Notes: a model not told the origin generated them from the letters alone. DNA of 64,000 nucleotides from Ganoderma boninense (GCA_002900995.3 CM035313.1:806001-870000); one strand, 5' to 3'. Positions 1 to 11,295 are shown, counted from the first letter of the stretch. Numbers and translations: made by a program.

Positions 1-1
1 C

Positions 2-598
2 GTCACCCACGGTTATGGGCACAAGTGGAAGGAGTTCTTCCTCGACCTCGAGACGCACCACAACCTCGACCCAAACATTCCTGCGCATCTCTGGCTCCTT
101 CATCACCTTTTCCTCGATGCTATCAATCAAGACGCTCAGGAATGGGCAGCGGCTTGGAACTCACACGTGTTACAGATCCACGGAGAAAGGAACAGGAGCC
201 CTGCTGACATGTTCCTGTTCAGCCTAGTCCAAGATGGTCCGCGTGGTGTTTATTTCAATGGCGAGGCAGAGAATGATGTCGTTGAAGATCTGGCAGGTTA
301 TGGGGTGGATTGGGACGTCGCTGATGACCCGCAGCTCATGGCTCACTTGCTGGAAAACAATCCCCAGGACTGGGATGAGAGCAATCCATTTTTAGCAGCT
401 CCGTCTTCTTTCTCCGACGTTCCATGCGACGCTCCAGGATGCCCGTTCACACTAGAGGAGGTGGAATTGTTGAATCAGATGTTGTCGGAGAATCTTCAGC
501 TTGATCTCTCATCTCGTAACATGCAAATGCGTCGTTTGGTATGGGTTGTTGCTTTACAGTATTCCATGGACATTTGGCGTTCCCGTCCACAAGCATAG
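2..598 (+). CDS. Integrase-core-like protein, C-terminal part (5' end outside window)
   Basis: The frame is open from base 2 to the TAG at 596-598, giving 198 residues, and it has no start because the gene begins left of the window. Its beginning (VTHGYGHKWKEFF, then HLWLLHHLFLDAINQDAQEW and GERNRSPADMFLFS) matches the region just after the catalytic core in the integrase-core proteins common in basidiomycete genomes; those proteins are related to retroviral-type DDE integrases. The rest is acidic with no further motif. The catalytic residues lie outside the window, so activity cannot be judged. The neighbour starts about 115 bp downstream on the same strand and may belong to the same element. 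The family assignment is from recognition and is moderately sure; the reading frame is clear. Confidence 0.55.
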   Translation, partial: VTHGYGHKWKEFFLDLETHHNLDPNIPAHLWLLHHLFLDAINQDAQEWAAAWNSHVLQIHGERNRSPADMFLFSLVQDGPRGVYFNGEAENDVVEDLAGYGVDWDVADDPQLMAHLLENNPQDWDESNPFLAAPSSFSDVPCDAPGCPFTLEEVELLNQMLSENLQLDLSSRNMQMRRLVWVVALQYSMDIWRSRPQA

Positions 599-713
599 CA
601 TGTACACTAGTTAAAATTCAATGTGTTCCACCTCAACGTAGCTATGGCGCTACTTTCTTTCTCTGCTACCATCATCTCTGATCCCTCTCTCCATTCACTG
701 TCCTACATCTAGT

Positions 714-1879
714 ATGCCTTCCAACTCATCATTCGACCACTCTGAGGATCACCCACTGTCCACACTCTTACACATTGAAAGCCTTGTCCACGGCTTGCCA
801 AATGCCCCACGTCCTACAGGAAACACCAACGAGTCTTCGTCATCTCCCACTCTACCCCTAACTGCTCCTACATCAAACCGCCAGTACGATCTGGAGGATA
901 TTGCTCGTGCAATGTCTGACTACCGCGAGGACTACGACATCTATCGTTGGGCCCTAATGTTTACGCCGAACACCGGCTGGTGCTCCTGGGTGAACCTTCA
1001 GACTATTCCCCGGACCGAGACTGGCGGTGTCACTTGGGACACGGCCATGGAATACGGGTGGACTGAGGTCATAACAAGGCGTCTTCGAGGAAGGGCCTGG
1101 CCTCTACCATCCCCCCAAGATCTTCCACCTCCTGTCCTCCATCACATTCTCCGCGGCCCACCACCACTTCGGCAGGCGGTCATTCAAGTGACCTTTAATT
1201 CGTCTTCAAATGAGGTCTTCCTGAACATCAGCGTCACACGGAACCATAGATACATGCCGAACCTCCGCCGCAATGCCACGGGTGACACCCAGTCGCCAGA
1301 TAGCGTCTCGGTATGATCTTTGCACAGCTGGCGCATAAGCAGATGCTCAATCTTTTAAACACAGCTTCTGCTGCCTACCCTCCCAGCCCAAGCCCGTCAG
1401 TGGTGCTCATACTTCAAACAGAGGGTGGAGTCCACGAGGCATCTTGAATATTCGCAAACACGCGACTTGCGCACTTTGGCGCACATTTTTAGCTACCTTG
1501 CGGATGAAGTCGATGCCAACGGTGCTGAGTGGGAAAGTTATTTAACGTTCCTCAACTTCCTCATTTTGGACAATGCGGGGCGAGGTGATCATGCTATGCT
1601 TCTCTGTGCGTGGGCTGCAGCTGTGCTACCCGTGAGTGTCGTTTACTGAGAGCTTCTTTCCTTGACCTTATTGGTCCGACACAGGCAGTGGCCCGTGAAG
1701 GACGGCATGCAGTCAAATGGCTCTGGGGTGATGCATGTGGCAGACAGGTTTACTGGACACACGAGGATGGAGTCCTAAAGAACCACGGCTTCTTATTTGG
1801 TGACCATATTCATACGTGGGGTGTCGACGGTATTGTGCATCCTGTAACCGAAGCCACTGAACTTGTGGCCCCCTTCTAA
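714..1879 (+). CDS. Uncharacterised protein, three exons, next to the integrase gene
   Basis: I do not recognise this family. The model is exons 714-1310, 1365-1631 and 1685-1879, with introns of 54 and 53 bp (GTATGA...CACAG and GTGAGT...ACACAG). All junctions are in phase 0 and the product is 352 residues. The N-terminal ~60 residues are Ser/Thr/Pro-rich; the middle has many Trp and charged residues (YRWALMFTPNTGWCSW); the last exon contains KWLWGD and HTWGVDGIVHPV. No signal peptide or membrane segment is visible. Because it follows the integrase gene on the same strand, it may be a partner gene of that element (inference). Coding is supported by two clean splice junctions that join long open stretches. 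An alternative exon start at 1343 hits a stop quickly and was discarded. Confidence 0.6.
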
Positions 1880-1909
1880 TCTATCCTATTCAACTGCGGC
1901 CATTCGTAG

Positions 1910-3060
1910 TGTGCAAAAGAATGCCTGCTGGATTCTGTAGTCTGGAGCGCGGTGGGGCTGTAAGTCTGAACAGAAGGAAATCTGTCACGCTGTCAGACCT
2001 CGTCTTCCCGTGGTGGCCTCGGTCACTCTTGAGGTCAGAGGTCATCCAGCGCAAGATTTTGAGGGTGTCATGGAGGCAGCAGGACCCGGACGAGAGGCTG
2101 CAGGATGAATCCTGGGTGTACTCTGCAGGACTCGCTTGCAGTCGGGGTGACGACCCTGGCCAGTCACGGTCGATGATTGTCAGGGTGTAGTCCGTCATCG
2201 CAGGTCCCTCTCCGCAACTTTGAGAAGGTCACTGAGGGGGCAGCTCCCGCTCCAGAGGCTACAGGGCATTTCTTGGCCATTCTGTTTCTCGGACGCTTGT
2301 ATTTGCGGAGTTATCGATGCGGAGAGGAGGTAGACCTTTAAAAATGCGGACTCCGAAGTTGGCTGATCAGCGCAACATTTGAGAATATCACGAAGGCGGC
2401 AGGATGCGAACGAGAGGCTCCAGAGTGAATCCTGGGCTTTGCCTTCCGCAGGGGCTTGCAGTTGACCTCACACCGGAGAGACGTTGGACAGTCACTATCG
2501 CAGAGGCATATGTATCGCGCCGTCCCCCAAAACTTTTGCGAAGGTCAGGGAGGCGGCACGACGCAAATCAGAGAGTCCAGAGCAAATCGTGGGCATACTG
2601 TGCTGCAGGCGGTTGCAGTGGCATGTACCACACACCGCATAGACGGTCGACGGTGGGAAACGCAGAGGTGGAGGTCGCAGGTCATCCTTAGCATCTTTTG
2701 ATAGTGTCGCAGAGATTGCAGGAAGGCAACGACATGCTTGAGAGCTATTTCTGGAGGTGCTCTTCTGAGCGCACATGGCATCGGCTTGCCCACGCACGCC
2801 TGCGATGGTCGACGATGGCAAGACCATAGGCTGAATTTGCAGGTCATCCTGCGCAACGTTCAAGACCGTCAGTTGGTGGGTAGGGCACAGACAAGAGGTT
2901 TCATGGTGAATACTTGACGTCCTGGTCCGCATGGGCTTGCAGTCGGGTCACCCACGCACGCGAAACAGTGTCTGCTGGGATAGGCGTATGCAGACTCTAT
3001 AAGAAGCTAACGACGGGCTTGAGAGAGATCCTTCACGAGCGCATTCACGTGCACTTGCAT
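1910..3060. repeat. Decayed monomers of the 162-bp satellite (left flank)
   Basis: The core CGCAACTTTTGAGAAGGTCA recurs in diverged form near 2050, 2214, 2372, 2528, 2691 and 2853, a spacing of about 156-163 bp. Between cores, weaker matches recur (GCAGGA.GC.AACGAGAGG, TCCTGGGT). These are old, non-homogenised copies of the monomer found in the arrays to the right. Open frames here are by-products of the repeat. Confidence 0.7.
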
Positions 3061-3080
3061 TCAGGATGAGTGCACATGCG

Positions 3081-4214
3081 ACAGTGGGTCGACGGGCATG
3101 ATCGCACCTGTTCCTGGTCGCACGTCGTCCTCCGGAACTTTTGAGGAGGCGAGTGAGCCTGCGCGACGCCAACGAGCAGCGAAAGAACAGTGTCTGGGCA
3201 ACTGGTCTACGGGCGCTTGCATTCCCGACGACTGCGCATGCGACAGTGGGTCGACGGGCATGATCGCACCTGTTCCTGGTCGCACGTCGTCCTCCGGAAC
3301 TTTTGAGGAGGCGAGTGAGCCTGCGCGACGCCAACGAGCAGCGAAAGAACAGTGTCTGGGCAACTGGTCTACGGGCGCTTGCATTCCCGACGACTGCGCA
3401 TGCGACAGTGGGTCGACGGGCACGATCGCACCTGTTCCTGGTCGCACGTCGTCCTCCGCAACTTTTGAGGGGGCGAGTGAGCCTGCGCGACACCAACGAG
3501 CAGTGAGAGATCAATTCTTCGCGAGGTCTTGCTCGGGCGCTTACATTCAGGATGACTGCGCATGCGACAGTGGGTCGAAGGCCACGATCGCACCTGTTCC
3601 TGGTCGCACGTCGTCCTCCGCAACTTTTGAGGGGGCCAGGGAGCCTGCGCGACGCCAGCGAGCAGTGAGAGATCAATTCTTCGCGAGGTCTTGCTCGGGC
3701 GCTTACATTCAGGATGACTGCGCATGCGACAGTGGGTCGAAGGCCACGATCGCACCTGTTCCTGGTCGCATGTCGTCCTCCGCAACTTTTGAGGGGGCGA
3801 GTGAGCCTGCGCGACGCCAGCGAGCAGTGAGAGATCAATTCTTCGCGAGGTCTTGCTCGGGCGCTTACATTCAGGATGACTGCGCATGCGACAGTGGGTC
3901 GAAGGCCACGATCGCACCTGTTCCTGGTCGCATGTCGTCCTCCGCAACTTTTGAGGGGGCGAGTGAGCCTGCGCGACGCCAGCGAGCAGTGAGAGATCAA
4001 TTCTTCGCGAGGTCTTGCTCGGGCGCTTACATTCAGGATGACTGCGCATGCGACAGTGGGTCGAAGGCCACGATCGCACCTGTTCCTGGTCGCATGTCGT
4101 CCTCCGCAACTTCTGAGGGGGCGAGTGAGCCTGCGCGACGCCAACGAGCAGTGAGAGATCAATTCTTCGCGAGGTCTTGCTCGGGCGCTTACATTCAGGA
4201 CGACTGCGCATGCG
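3081..4214. repeat. Homogeneous tandem array, seven units of 162 bp
   Basis: The anchor ACAGTGGGTC starts at 3081, 3243, 3405, 3567, 3729, 3891 and 4053, and ACAGTAGGTC at 4215, so the spacing is exactly 162 bp every time. Two subtypes are visible. The first two or so units carry GAAAGAACAGTGTCTGGG; the later ones carry GAGAGATCAATTCTTCGC. Because 162 is divisible by three, any frame without a stop in one unit stays open through the block. This explains the 402-residue plus-strand frame and the 404- and 280-residue minus-strand frames here, none of which I regard as a gene. Confidence 0.97.
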
Positions 4215-4810
4215 ACAGTAGGTCTACGTGTTACAGCTGGCCAGGCGCACAGAGGCTACCAAGCTTCCTGCAATTCATTGTGTATCATCGTGAGATAAAG
4301 CCCTAGACTACATGTACTCACGAGGATTATCTCCACATCTTCTTCGCTACATCAGGATGCATTTTCGCCCATTCCTCGCGGTTACTCATGTTGGTCTCGT
4401 CCACGCTCTTGTCAATGATGGTGCTCGACTGCCTCCTATGCCTTCATGGAGTGTAGCTTCGCCCCCGATCGGATCGATGCTCGTGGTGGCGAGACAGTCG
4501 CCCGTGAGGTCGATGGTGTCCGTGAATGGTTCGGGACAGGGCGACTTGTTCGACGCAAGACGTGGAAGTTCAGGTGGCCGTTGTGTCAGGAGGGCGTGCG
4601 AGAACAAACCGGAAACACAGTCGCTCCTCCCAAAATGGTGGCTCGCGGTTGGCAGACAGTCTCTCAAGGCATGGAGGTTGGGTGTTACCGATTTGTGAGA
4701 CGGCGGCCGTGTTCGAAAAATATTCATGGTGTCGTGTTGTTTGCAGTGTGCTAGCAAGAGACATGAGGACGCTATCTGGTCGTGCCAGGACGCCGACTAG
4801 AGACTGCAGG
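4215..4810. other. Non-repeat segment between the two satellite blocks
   Basis: About 590 bp lacking the 162-bp periodicity; it separates the simple array from the dimeric array. It has no start-to-stop frame that looks like protein and no terminal repeats that I could see. It may be an insertion or a strongly decayed monomer run. Confidence 0.5.
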
Positions 4811-5720
4811 GGATGGACAGTCCCGAACGCGGATTCCGAGGTCGCGGGCCGTGTCACGCAACTTTTAAGAAGGTCACGGAGGCGGTTAGGCGCGAACGAG
4901 AGGGTCGAGAGCAAATCCTACACCCACTCGGCGGTAGGCGCTAGCACTTTGGGAGGTATCGATGCGGACAGGGGGTCGACAGTCCCGAACGCGGATTCCG
5001 AGGTCGCGGGCCGTGTCACGCAACTTTTGAGAAGGTCATGGAGGCCGCAGGACGCCGACGAGAGGGTGCAGGGCACATCCTGGGTGTACTCGCCGGCAGG
5101 CGCTAGCTGTTCCAGGGGTATCGATGCGCAGAGGGGATGGACAGTCCCGAACGCGGATTCCGAGGTCGCGGGCCGTGTCACGCAACTTTTAAGAAGGTCA
5201 CGGAGGCGGTTAGGCGCGAACGAGAGGGTCGAGAGCAAATCCTACACCCACTCGGCGGTAGGCGCTAGCACTTTGGGGGGTATCGATGCGGACAGGGGGT
5301 CGACAGTCCCGAACGCGGATTCCGAGGTCGCGGGCCGTGTCACGCAACTTTTGAGAAGGTCATGGAGGCCGCAGGACGCCGACGAGAGGGTGCAGGGCAC
5401 ATCCTGGGTGTACTCGCCGGCAGGCGCTAGCTGTTCCAGGGGTATCGATGCGCAGAGGGGATGGACAGTCCCGAACGCGGATTCCGAGGTCGCGGGCCGT
5501 GTCACGCAACTTTTAAGAAGGTCACGGAGGCGGTTAGGCGCGAACGAGAGGGTCGAGAGCAAATCCTACACCCACTCGGCGGTAGGCGCTAGCACTTTGG
5601 GGGGTATCGATGCGGACAGGGGGTCGACAGTCCCGAACGCGGATTCCGAGGTCGCGGGCCGTGTCACGCAACTTTTGAGAAGGTCATGGAGGCCGCAGGA
5701 CGCCGACGAGAGGTTCCAGG
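4811..5720. repeat. Higher-order satellite array: 324-bp dimers of the 162-bp monomer
   Basis: GGATGGACAGTCCCGAACGC starts at 4811, 5135 and 5459, spaced exactly 324 bp. Inside each unit the sequence AGTCCCGAACGCGG recurs 162 bp later (for example 4819 and 4981). The two halves differ consistently: one has the arm AGGCGCGAACGAGAGGGTC, the other GACGCCGACGAGAGGGTGC. This is an A-B dimer repeated nearly three times, that is, a higher-order repeat. The shared core CGCAACTTTT.AGAAGGTCA ties it to the blocks on both sides. Confidence 0.97.
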
Positions 5721-6000
5721 GCTCACAACGACGCACGCAATACACAGTCGACAGACGCGAAAGCAGAGGCCGTGGCGGCAGCTCTTCCTCGGCAGCTTTG
5801 GCGGGTGTCGCAGAGCCTGCGCGAAGCCAACCAGAGGCTTCAGAGTGATTGCGGGAGGCTCTCCTCGGAGCTCGCTTGGGGTTGCCTACACCGAGCAAGC
5901 GAGACACGCCGCGCGTGCGACACACGGTCGGCGGGCATAGACGCAGAGTACCTGGTTGCCCGCCGTCCTCGGCACCTTTTGATGTTGTGAGCTCGGGCAT
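5721..6000. repeat. Decayed satellite monomers (right flank)
   Basis: Diverged matches to the monomer continue after the dimer block (GTCGCAGAGCCTGCGCGAAGCC, CCGTCCTCGGCACCTTTTGA, GGTCGGCGGGCATAGACGC), then fade by about 6000. This mirrors the left flank. Confidence 0.55.
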
Positions 6001-7689
6001 ATCAGGTCGTATCGAGGCAGATAGCAGAGTAGTGTATGTTTGGTCTAGGGGGCTCGGCAGGATCTCACTTGGTCTTTTCCCAGTCGAACTCCAATTCCGG
6101 CTGATTATGTCTGGTGGCCTGTCCCCAGGTGGTTCCCAGTGCCTGATCAGGTCGTGGATATCCCCGAGCTGTTCAGCATGTGGCGATAAGGCGATAACGC
6201 CTCTCCTGCCGTAAGTTCAGGCCATGTGCAATAACACAGGGCGGTACTATGACCTTCGCTGACACAGTGTTGAACAGCAATGTTAAAATTCATCATAGAG
6301 TTACTGCTCACCTTGCGCGTCCCCCTCCTCCTTAAAAGCTCCTTCCTCGTCTGATTTCTAGCGCCGCATTGGGACCAGGACTTTGACTAGGTGTCGGGTT
6401 CCGACTTCAACTTGCACCAGACAACTGTATTACCAATGCACAGGAGGGCGATGGAAGGACGAATTGCGCCAGGACATACCTGCTACGATCATTTATCTGG
6501 AGGCTTCGGAGGGTGATCAGGGACCATCGTGCGCGCTTCCTCCCTCGTAAGCTCTGGGTATGTGGCAACCGTCATTGAAAAGCTAACATAGGTGTGGTTT
6601 GCGCTCAGAGGTGGACCGTGGTGAGCTTGGGTGAGCCATGGGTCGAACGCCGAGTCAGCTTGCGCAAGTTTCCACGACCTGTCGTGCGTAGGGGGCTTGT
6701 GGACTTGATGCGGTGTGATTGGCGAGGGCCAAAGAAGGACTACCCTATCATACAGGGCGAAAACTTGAGACCAGGGGGTATCGAATGTGGGGCGAGAGAA
6801 AGTTCACTGCACAGTAGAGCGGGGCAGAAGCGACAAGGATTAATATTTCAGCTGAGCGTCAAGGCGACTGTTGAGGGTTAGGGTTATTGGCGAACGAGAT
6901 TCCCCACGTCGGGCTGTTTACGTGAATGCATCTTGGTTGGCTTCTACATGGGTGGTAGTGTCGCGCAGGCTGCATCTCACTGCGTCCTTCTGGTCTGCGC
7001 CTTGGTTCGTTGATCGACCTCCACTCCTGTCCGATGATTGCTTGACGTTGTGTTTGCTCACTGGCTCATCCACGTCTTGGGCCCAGTAGACACATGCTAC
7101 TCTCCGGTGTTCCCTCCGGCTCAGTTTGTTGCATTTTACTGGTTTCTGCCTTCGAACATCTGGTGTCAGTAGCTGCTGCCTCCCCCCTCGCTTCTTCTGG
7201 TCGCCTCCATGTTATCGCAGCCCCTGGCTGCCCTGCCTCGTCTTTGAGGAAGAATTGTTCGTTGCTCGCCAAACACCTGAGCTCTGCGATACGTGACGCC
7301 TTTCACCTCTGCGGTCGTCGCACAGTAGCAGGCTCTGATTTGTCTCCCGCAGGACGCCGGTCGGGCCTAGAACATAGGGACAAGCAGGCAAGGGGAGTAG
7401 GGTCATATATACGTGTTGCATTAAGCTCTGTATACTGAGCATCAGTCCCGTGTGAGTACACTCCACCCTTGTCCCATCAAGCTCACCTGGCGCTGGAACA
7501 AACACTGCAGGGCCAGCAGATCGGACTCCGCGCGAAATGCGCGTACCCTTCGCGGTGAATGCTATTATCGGCGAACTCCATTCCTCACACACCCCACGGC
7601 TGAATCACCAAAGCCCCCTGGACCACTCATGCAAGTGTCGCGACGGGCAGCGACACCTGCCCAGGATTTACGATGCTGGAATTCAGCCC
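6001..7689. other. Intergenic, no supported gene
   Basis: Short open frames only, with no splice chain or recognisable motif. At 6875-6886 there is GGGTTAGGGTTA, only two telomere-like units. I see nothing else to annotate. Confidence 0.5.
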
Positions 7690-8760
7690 TTATGCCTCCC
7701 CGCCTCGGTCCCTCGACCGTATGCAGTAACCATGTCCTCGACCTCAGGAAAGTCCAGGCTCGTGAGCACGTCGAGTAGAACGCGCATCCCGGACGACGGT
7801 GCCTCGCCTAATGCACTCTGCAGCCTCGCCATCGGCTCGTGCGTCTCCAGCGCGAGCCCAACTTCTGCGTGCGCCTCTCACCCTCGCGCAACCAGCAACC
7901 AACATGCTGTAGAATAGCGCCACCCCTATCCCACCGGCAACCCACCACGCCTACGCCTTCCCAGATGGGGCGAGCGCGAACTCGCCCGTCACGCCGATGA
8001 CGGCAGGCTCGATGCCAGCGCCCGCGTGTCCGCGAGGAAGTCCCGGGGGTGCCCCACGAACTTGGGCGCGATCGCTCGCCTCGCGGGCGTTCAACTTGAG
8101 CGGGGAGCTGGAGTCTGTCAGCTTTAAGCTTATCGTCGGCGGGTCGTCAGTGTGCAGCTCCTCTCTGATGATGCGCGCAGTTAGATTGCGTTGTGAGTAA
8201 ACTGTCCCCATCGCGATGCCCTGCTCACGAAGGTACTTCACAGGGGGGGCGATATCGGCTGCGGACGAGCTCGCTTCCGGGAGCCTGTCAGACGGGGAGT
8301 GTGTCGCTCCCCAAGATGTAGCAGGTGGGGTTGATGCTGGTGAGGACGGCTGGTCGGGGCATGAGCACGCTCGCATTGTCTCCTACGAGGGCCAGCGCGT
8401 CACATGTGAGGTACAGGACGTCGCCAGTCTCGAAGTCCACGGTCGAGATGCCTGCGAGCGGGGTCACTTCAAGACTGGCGTCGTCGTGAGGGGGTTGTCA
8501 GGGAATTCAATTAGGCACGCGACGTGCCCATGCAAGGCCCGCACGAACCTGAGGAAACGACCGGACTGGTGCATACCAGTCCAGGAGGGGAACCGAATCG
8601 AGGCTTCTCGCCGAAAGGTGTAGACTGTGCTCAGGAACACTGTATCGGCCGCTTGGATGAAAGTCACGGACGTATTTCGGCGCCTTGTCCCAACTGACGA
8701 CTGACGAGCGGGTCAGCATCCCATCCACGGCACTCCACGACGAGGTTCTGGTCATTGGGG
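7690..8760 (-). pseudogene. Relic of a flavin-binding (pyridoxamine-oxidase-like / FR-type FAD) protein
   Basis: Pieces of one protein appear in order on the minus strand but in different frames. AAD.TVFLSTVY and RFPSWTGMHQ.GR lie near 8590-8650. Then comes TPLAGISTVDFETGDVLYLT with ALVGDNASVLMPR near 8280-8450, APPVKYLREQGIAMGTVYS and LTARIIREELHTDDPPT near 8140-8240, and LLDVLTSLDFPEVEDM near 7740. This order matches a fungal family with an N-terminal FMN-binding pyridoxamine-phosphate-oxidase-like half and a C-terminal ferredoxin-reductase-type half. Frame changes, stops and a largely missing C-terminal half make it a dead copy. The family call is from memory of its motifs. Confidence 0.55.
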
Positions 8761-9207
8761 GTGTGCACTCACCACGCTTACCATCGTGTAACTACGTTAG
8801 CACGTATTCACCTCCCCTTAAATTTGGCGCCATGCGAACGATACCTGGAGAAGTTCAAGCTGACCGACGGCCTTCCAACAATTACACCATGGCCAATGCG
8901 TGAACGCTCTGCTACGGATACAAAGCAGTACCAGCTTCCAAGACCAACCCATCGAAGGGTTTGGGAACATTGTGTGCACGATTACGTGTCATTGGGTCCA
9001 TGCATCCTCCCTAATATGTGCGTTATTACCTCTGTTTATTCCCTAATACCAGGGCCCTCATCATCGATGCTCATCGTGACTGATTGGGATCTTGCCACCA
9101 TCGCAGGTTCCTGATTGGTGGTCACTCCCTCCTCCCGCAATCTCCCCAGTCACGATTTCATGTGGTCCCTGTGAATGTGATGGCCGTTAGAAATGCTGTG
9201 GGCGGAA

Positions 9208-9600
9208 TTAATATGTGCCTGTACTTTCACGCACATTATGTTTGCTCTCTTTGGTACACGTTGTACGTGGGGCATCGAGGAGTTCGATACGACTGAGCAT
9301 GAATGCCGCCTCAGCCTCTCGTTCGAACTCGTGCTCCTCGTTGGCTCGTTGAATGGCTTCATCGACACCAATACGTTCCATCTCGCAGTGTTGTGAATAT
9401 TCGAGCTCAAATTCTTCCTTCAGGCGTGAACGCTCTGGCTCGGGGAACATATCGAAGCCATGTTCGAGCTCGTGCTCGAGCCGGGTGACCTCTGCCTCGA
9501 GTTTCCGCTTCGTCGCTTGTTGTCTTTCCACATCGTCTTTGTAATAGGCGGCGATGAACTTGACCTTTTCAAGTTCTTCGGCTAGTGAGGGGTTCGACAT
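9208..9600 (-). CDS. Small coiled-coil protein, uncharacterised
   Basis: A 130-residue frame starts with MSNPSLAEELEKVKF and is rich in Glu, Arg, Lys and Leu with heptad-like spacing (KRKLEAEVTRLEHELEH). This suggests one long coiled coil. No domain is recognised. Composition is strikingly non-random for shadow coding, which favours a real exon. However, the last ~15 residues look like read-through, so the true 3' end may lie at a splice site. It sits between two relics, so it may itself be a fragment. Confidence 0.35.
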   Translation of the reverse strand: MSNPSLAEELEKVKFIAAYYKDDVERQQATKRKLEAEVTRLEHELEHGFDMFPEPERSRLKEEFELEYSQHCEMERIGVDEAIQRANEEHEFEREAEAAFMLSRIELLDAPRTTCTKESKHNVRESTGTY

Positions 9601-9689
9601 TGTGGTAGAGATGTGGTCCGTGCTCTGACTGCAGCTTCATCATGTACCAGTTTCGTTGGAGTAGGTGGAGTTGTGCCCCACTTTGTCAC

Positions 9690-11010
9690 GCGATCCATAT
9701 TCCAGGCGTACAGCAAGCGCAGATTGCGGAGGCGGTGGCACCGCCTCCCCATTCTTCCTGACCTCGAAAACAGCATATTGCATAGTCTACCTCCGAGCTC
9801 TTCCCCCATGTGGAAACAGGACGGATTAAAGACAGCGACGAGCTCCCTACTCGCGACGGGCCGCTCGCCTAAATTCACTAAACTCACCCTCATTGCGACC
9901 TCCCGCTCGTACACGATGATCTTCAAACCGCGCTCATACTTGCCCCGCAGGTTTCCCAGCAGCTCCGCCAGCAGCGTCTGCTCGTGGCGTGCGACCGTTT
10001 GCCAAGCATCGGTGAGCGTCCCCGAGGGTGTCAGCGACTTGAGTCTCCTAGCCACGTCCACCCGGCTAGGAACTTGTACGGGTTGTGATTGATGCGCAGG
10101 AAGTGGTGACTGAGGGGGGGGGCGATGGGGCCAGCAACGCCCGGCGCGCGTACGGTACTGAGACGTGCGGGCCGTGCACATGTCCGTTGTTTGTCCGCAT
10201 GTTGGAGGTGAAGGGTGCAAGCAAAGTCCGACTTACCTTGTAGAAGGAGAAGTACGCGTAATTGACATCCCACACTTGCACTTCAACCCTGAGATGGGGC
10301 GTGTATGCGACACAGTCCTCAGACACCTCGAGCCCCCGAGATCCGCAGCCCGCGCGCAGATCGATTGGGCCATCTCCACGACCGGAATGATTCAACCAAG
10401 GATGTTTGAGCACGCCATGAACGCGACGAGGGACGTCTTTGCGGTGATGAGCAGGATGCACGCGTCGAGCTCGGAGGCTGATGCTGTTGGTGTTGTTGAA
10501 CTTGGGGTATGCGGCGAGCTGGGTCTCGGGCCAGGGCTTGGTGTTTGCGCCCTTGCGCGCGACAAGGCACTTCTACAACCCTGCGTTCACTGTAGTAGAC
10601 ACACGATAGGCGTTCAGTATCTAGGCGGAAGTGGGGGTGAAACGCACATTCATGCTCGCCCGTATTCACGATCACCTCTCCAGTCCGCACATCTGCCTCC
10701 AGCGTCCTTGCGAGGTTTTCAAGTAGTAGGGTCGAGCTGTTCTCGTAAGCAACCTCGTCTGGGCGTTCTGCATTGAAGAGCTCACGCGCGGTCTGAACCC
10801 GTGCGGCAACACGGCCTGGGTTGTGGCCAGGCACGGAGTAAAGTTGGACAGGAGGAGGTAGTTGGCTACAGCGTGGGCGGCAGTCGCAAGGCACTGGGAG
10901 CCGTCGGGATTGCCTGCGAAGAGATAGCCTGAGCTGAGGGCGGCAAAGGATGCGTGGACAGTGTCGTCGATGTCGAGCGACGGCGGAAATGAGATGGTTT
11001 GAACTGTGGA
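9690..11010 (-). pseudogene. Relic of a cysteine-desulfurase-like class V aminotransferase
   Basis: Ordered fragments run in several minus-strand frames. FAALSSGYLFAGNPDGSQ and AAHAVANYLL lie near 10880-10960. ARELFNAERPDEVAYENSST, LLLENLARTLEADVRTGE and TGEHECAFHP lie near 10650-10790. Then come TSLVAFMACSNILG near 10410, DCVAYTPHLRVEVQVWDVNY.YFSFYKV near 10240-10320, YGPHVS and LSHHFLRINHNPYKFLAG near 10070-10170, and ARHEQTLLAELLG near 9980. This is the order of the PLP-dependent cysteine-desulfurase-like family. The PLP lysine is still present in FSFYK, but at least four frame changes and deletions make the copy non-functional. Confidence 0.7.
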
Positions 11011-11295
11011 CGCCTTTTCGGGCCGTAATAAGCCGACGAGCGGGGGAGTCGCAACGTCCCAGGCTAGAACCAGAAGAGCAGAGACCCTGAGGAGCTGATC
11101 GGCTTGTACCAGGCGCACTCATCAGGTTACTCGAGCGGGGTAGTAACGGTAAGCAAAGTGGTGCTTGTCGAAGAGAGTCCCAAGGTCCCGGCATACGTTT
11201 GGCATTGACATTTGTCCTTCTAATGCATGCACGAATTTTCACTCAACCTGCGGCTTCGATCCCAGGGCCACCCTCGTCAGCGGCCGTCCGAGACC

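Noticed and set aside
1343..1446. Alternative second exon for the 714-1879 gene starting at ATG 1343
   Set aside because: It reaches a stop after about 34 codons, whereas the acceptor at 1364 continues the frame cleanly into the next exon.
3081..4214. CRISPR-like regular array
   Set aside because: Whole units are near-identical with no variable spacers, and the host is a eukaryote.
2948..4306. Open frames of 402, 404 and 280 codons on both strands
   Set aside because: They exist only because the 162-bp repeat is a multiple of three and has no stops in those frames. They overlap each other and have no start context or domain.
4526..5848. 440-codon plus-strand frame
   Set aside because: Runs through the 324-bp dimers; same artefact as above.
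6875..6886. Telomere-like GGGTTAGGGTTA
   Set aside because: Only two units; expected by chance and not flanked by more. No evidence for a chromosome end here.
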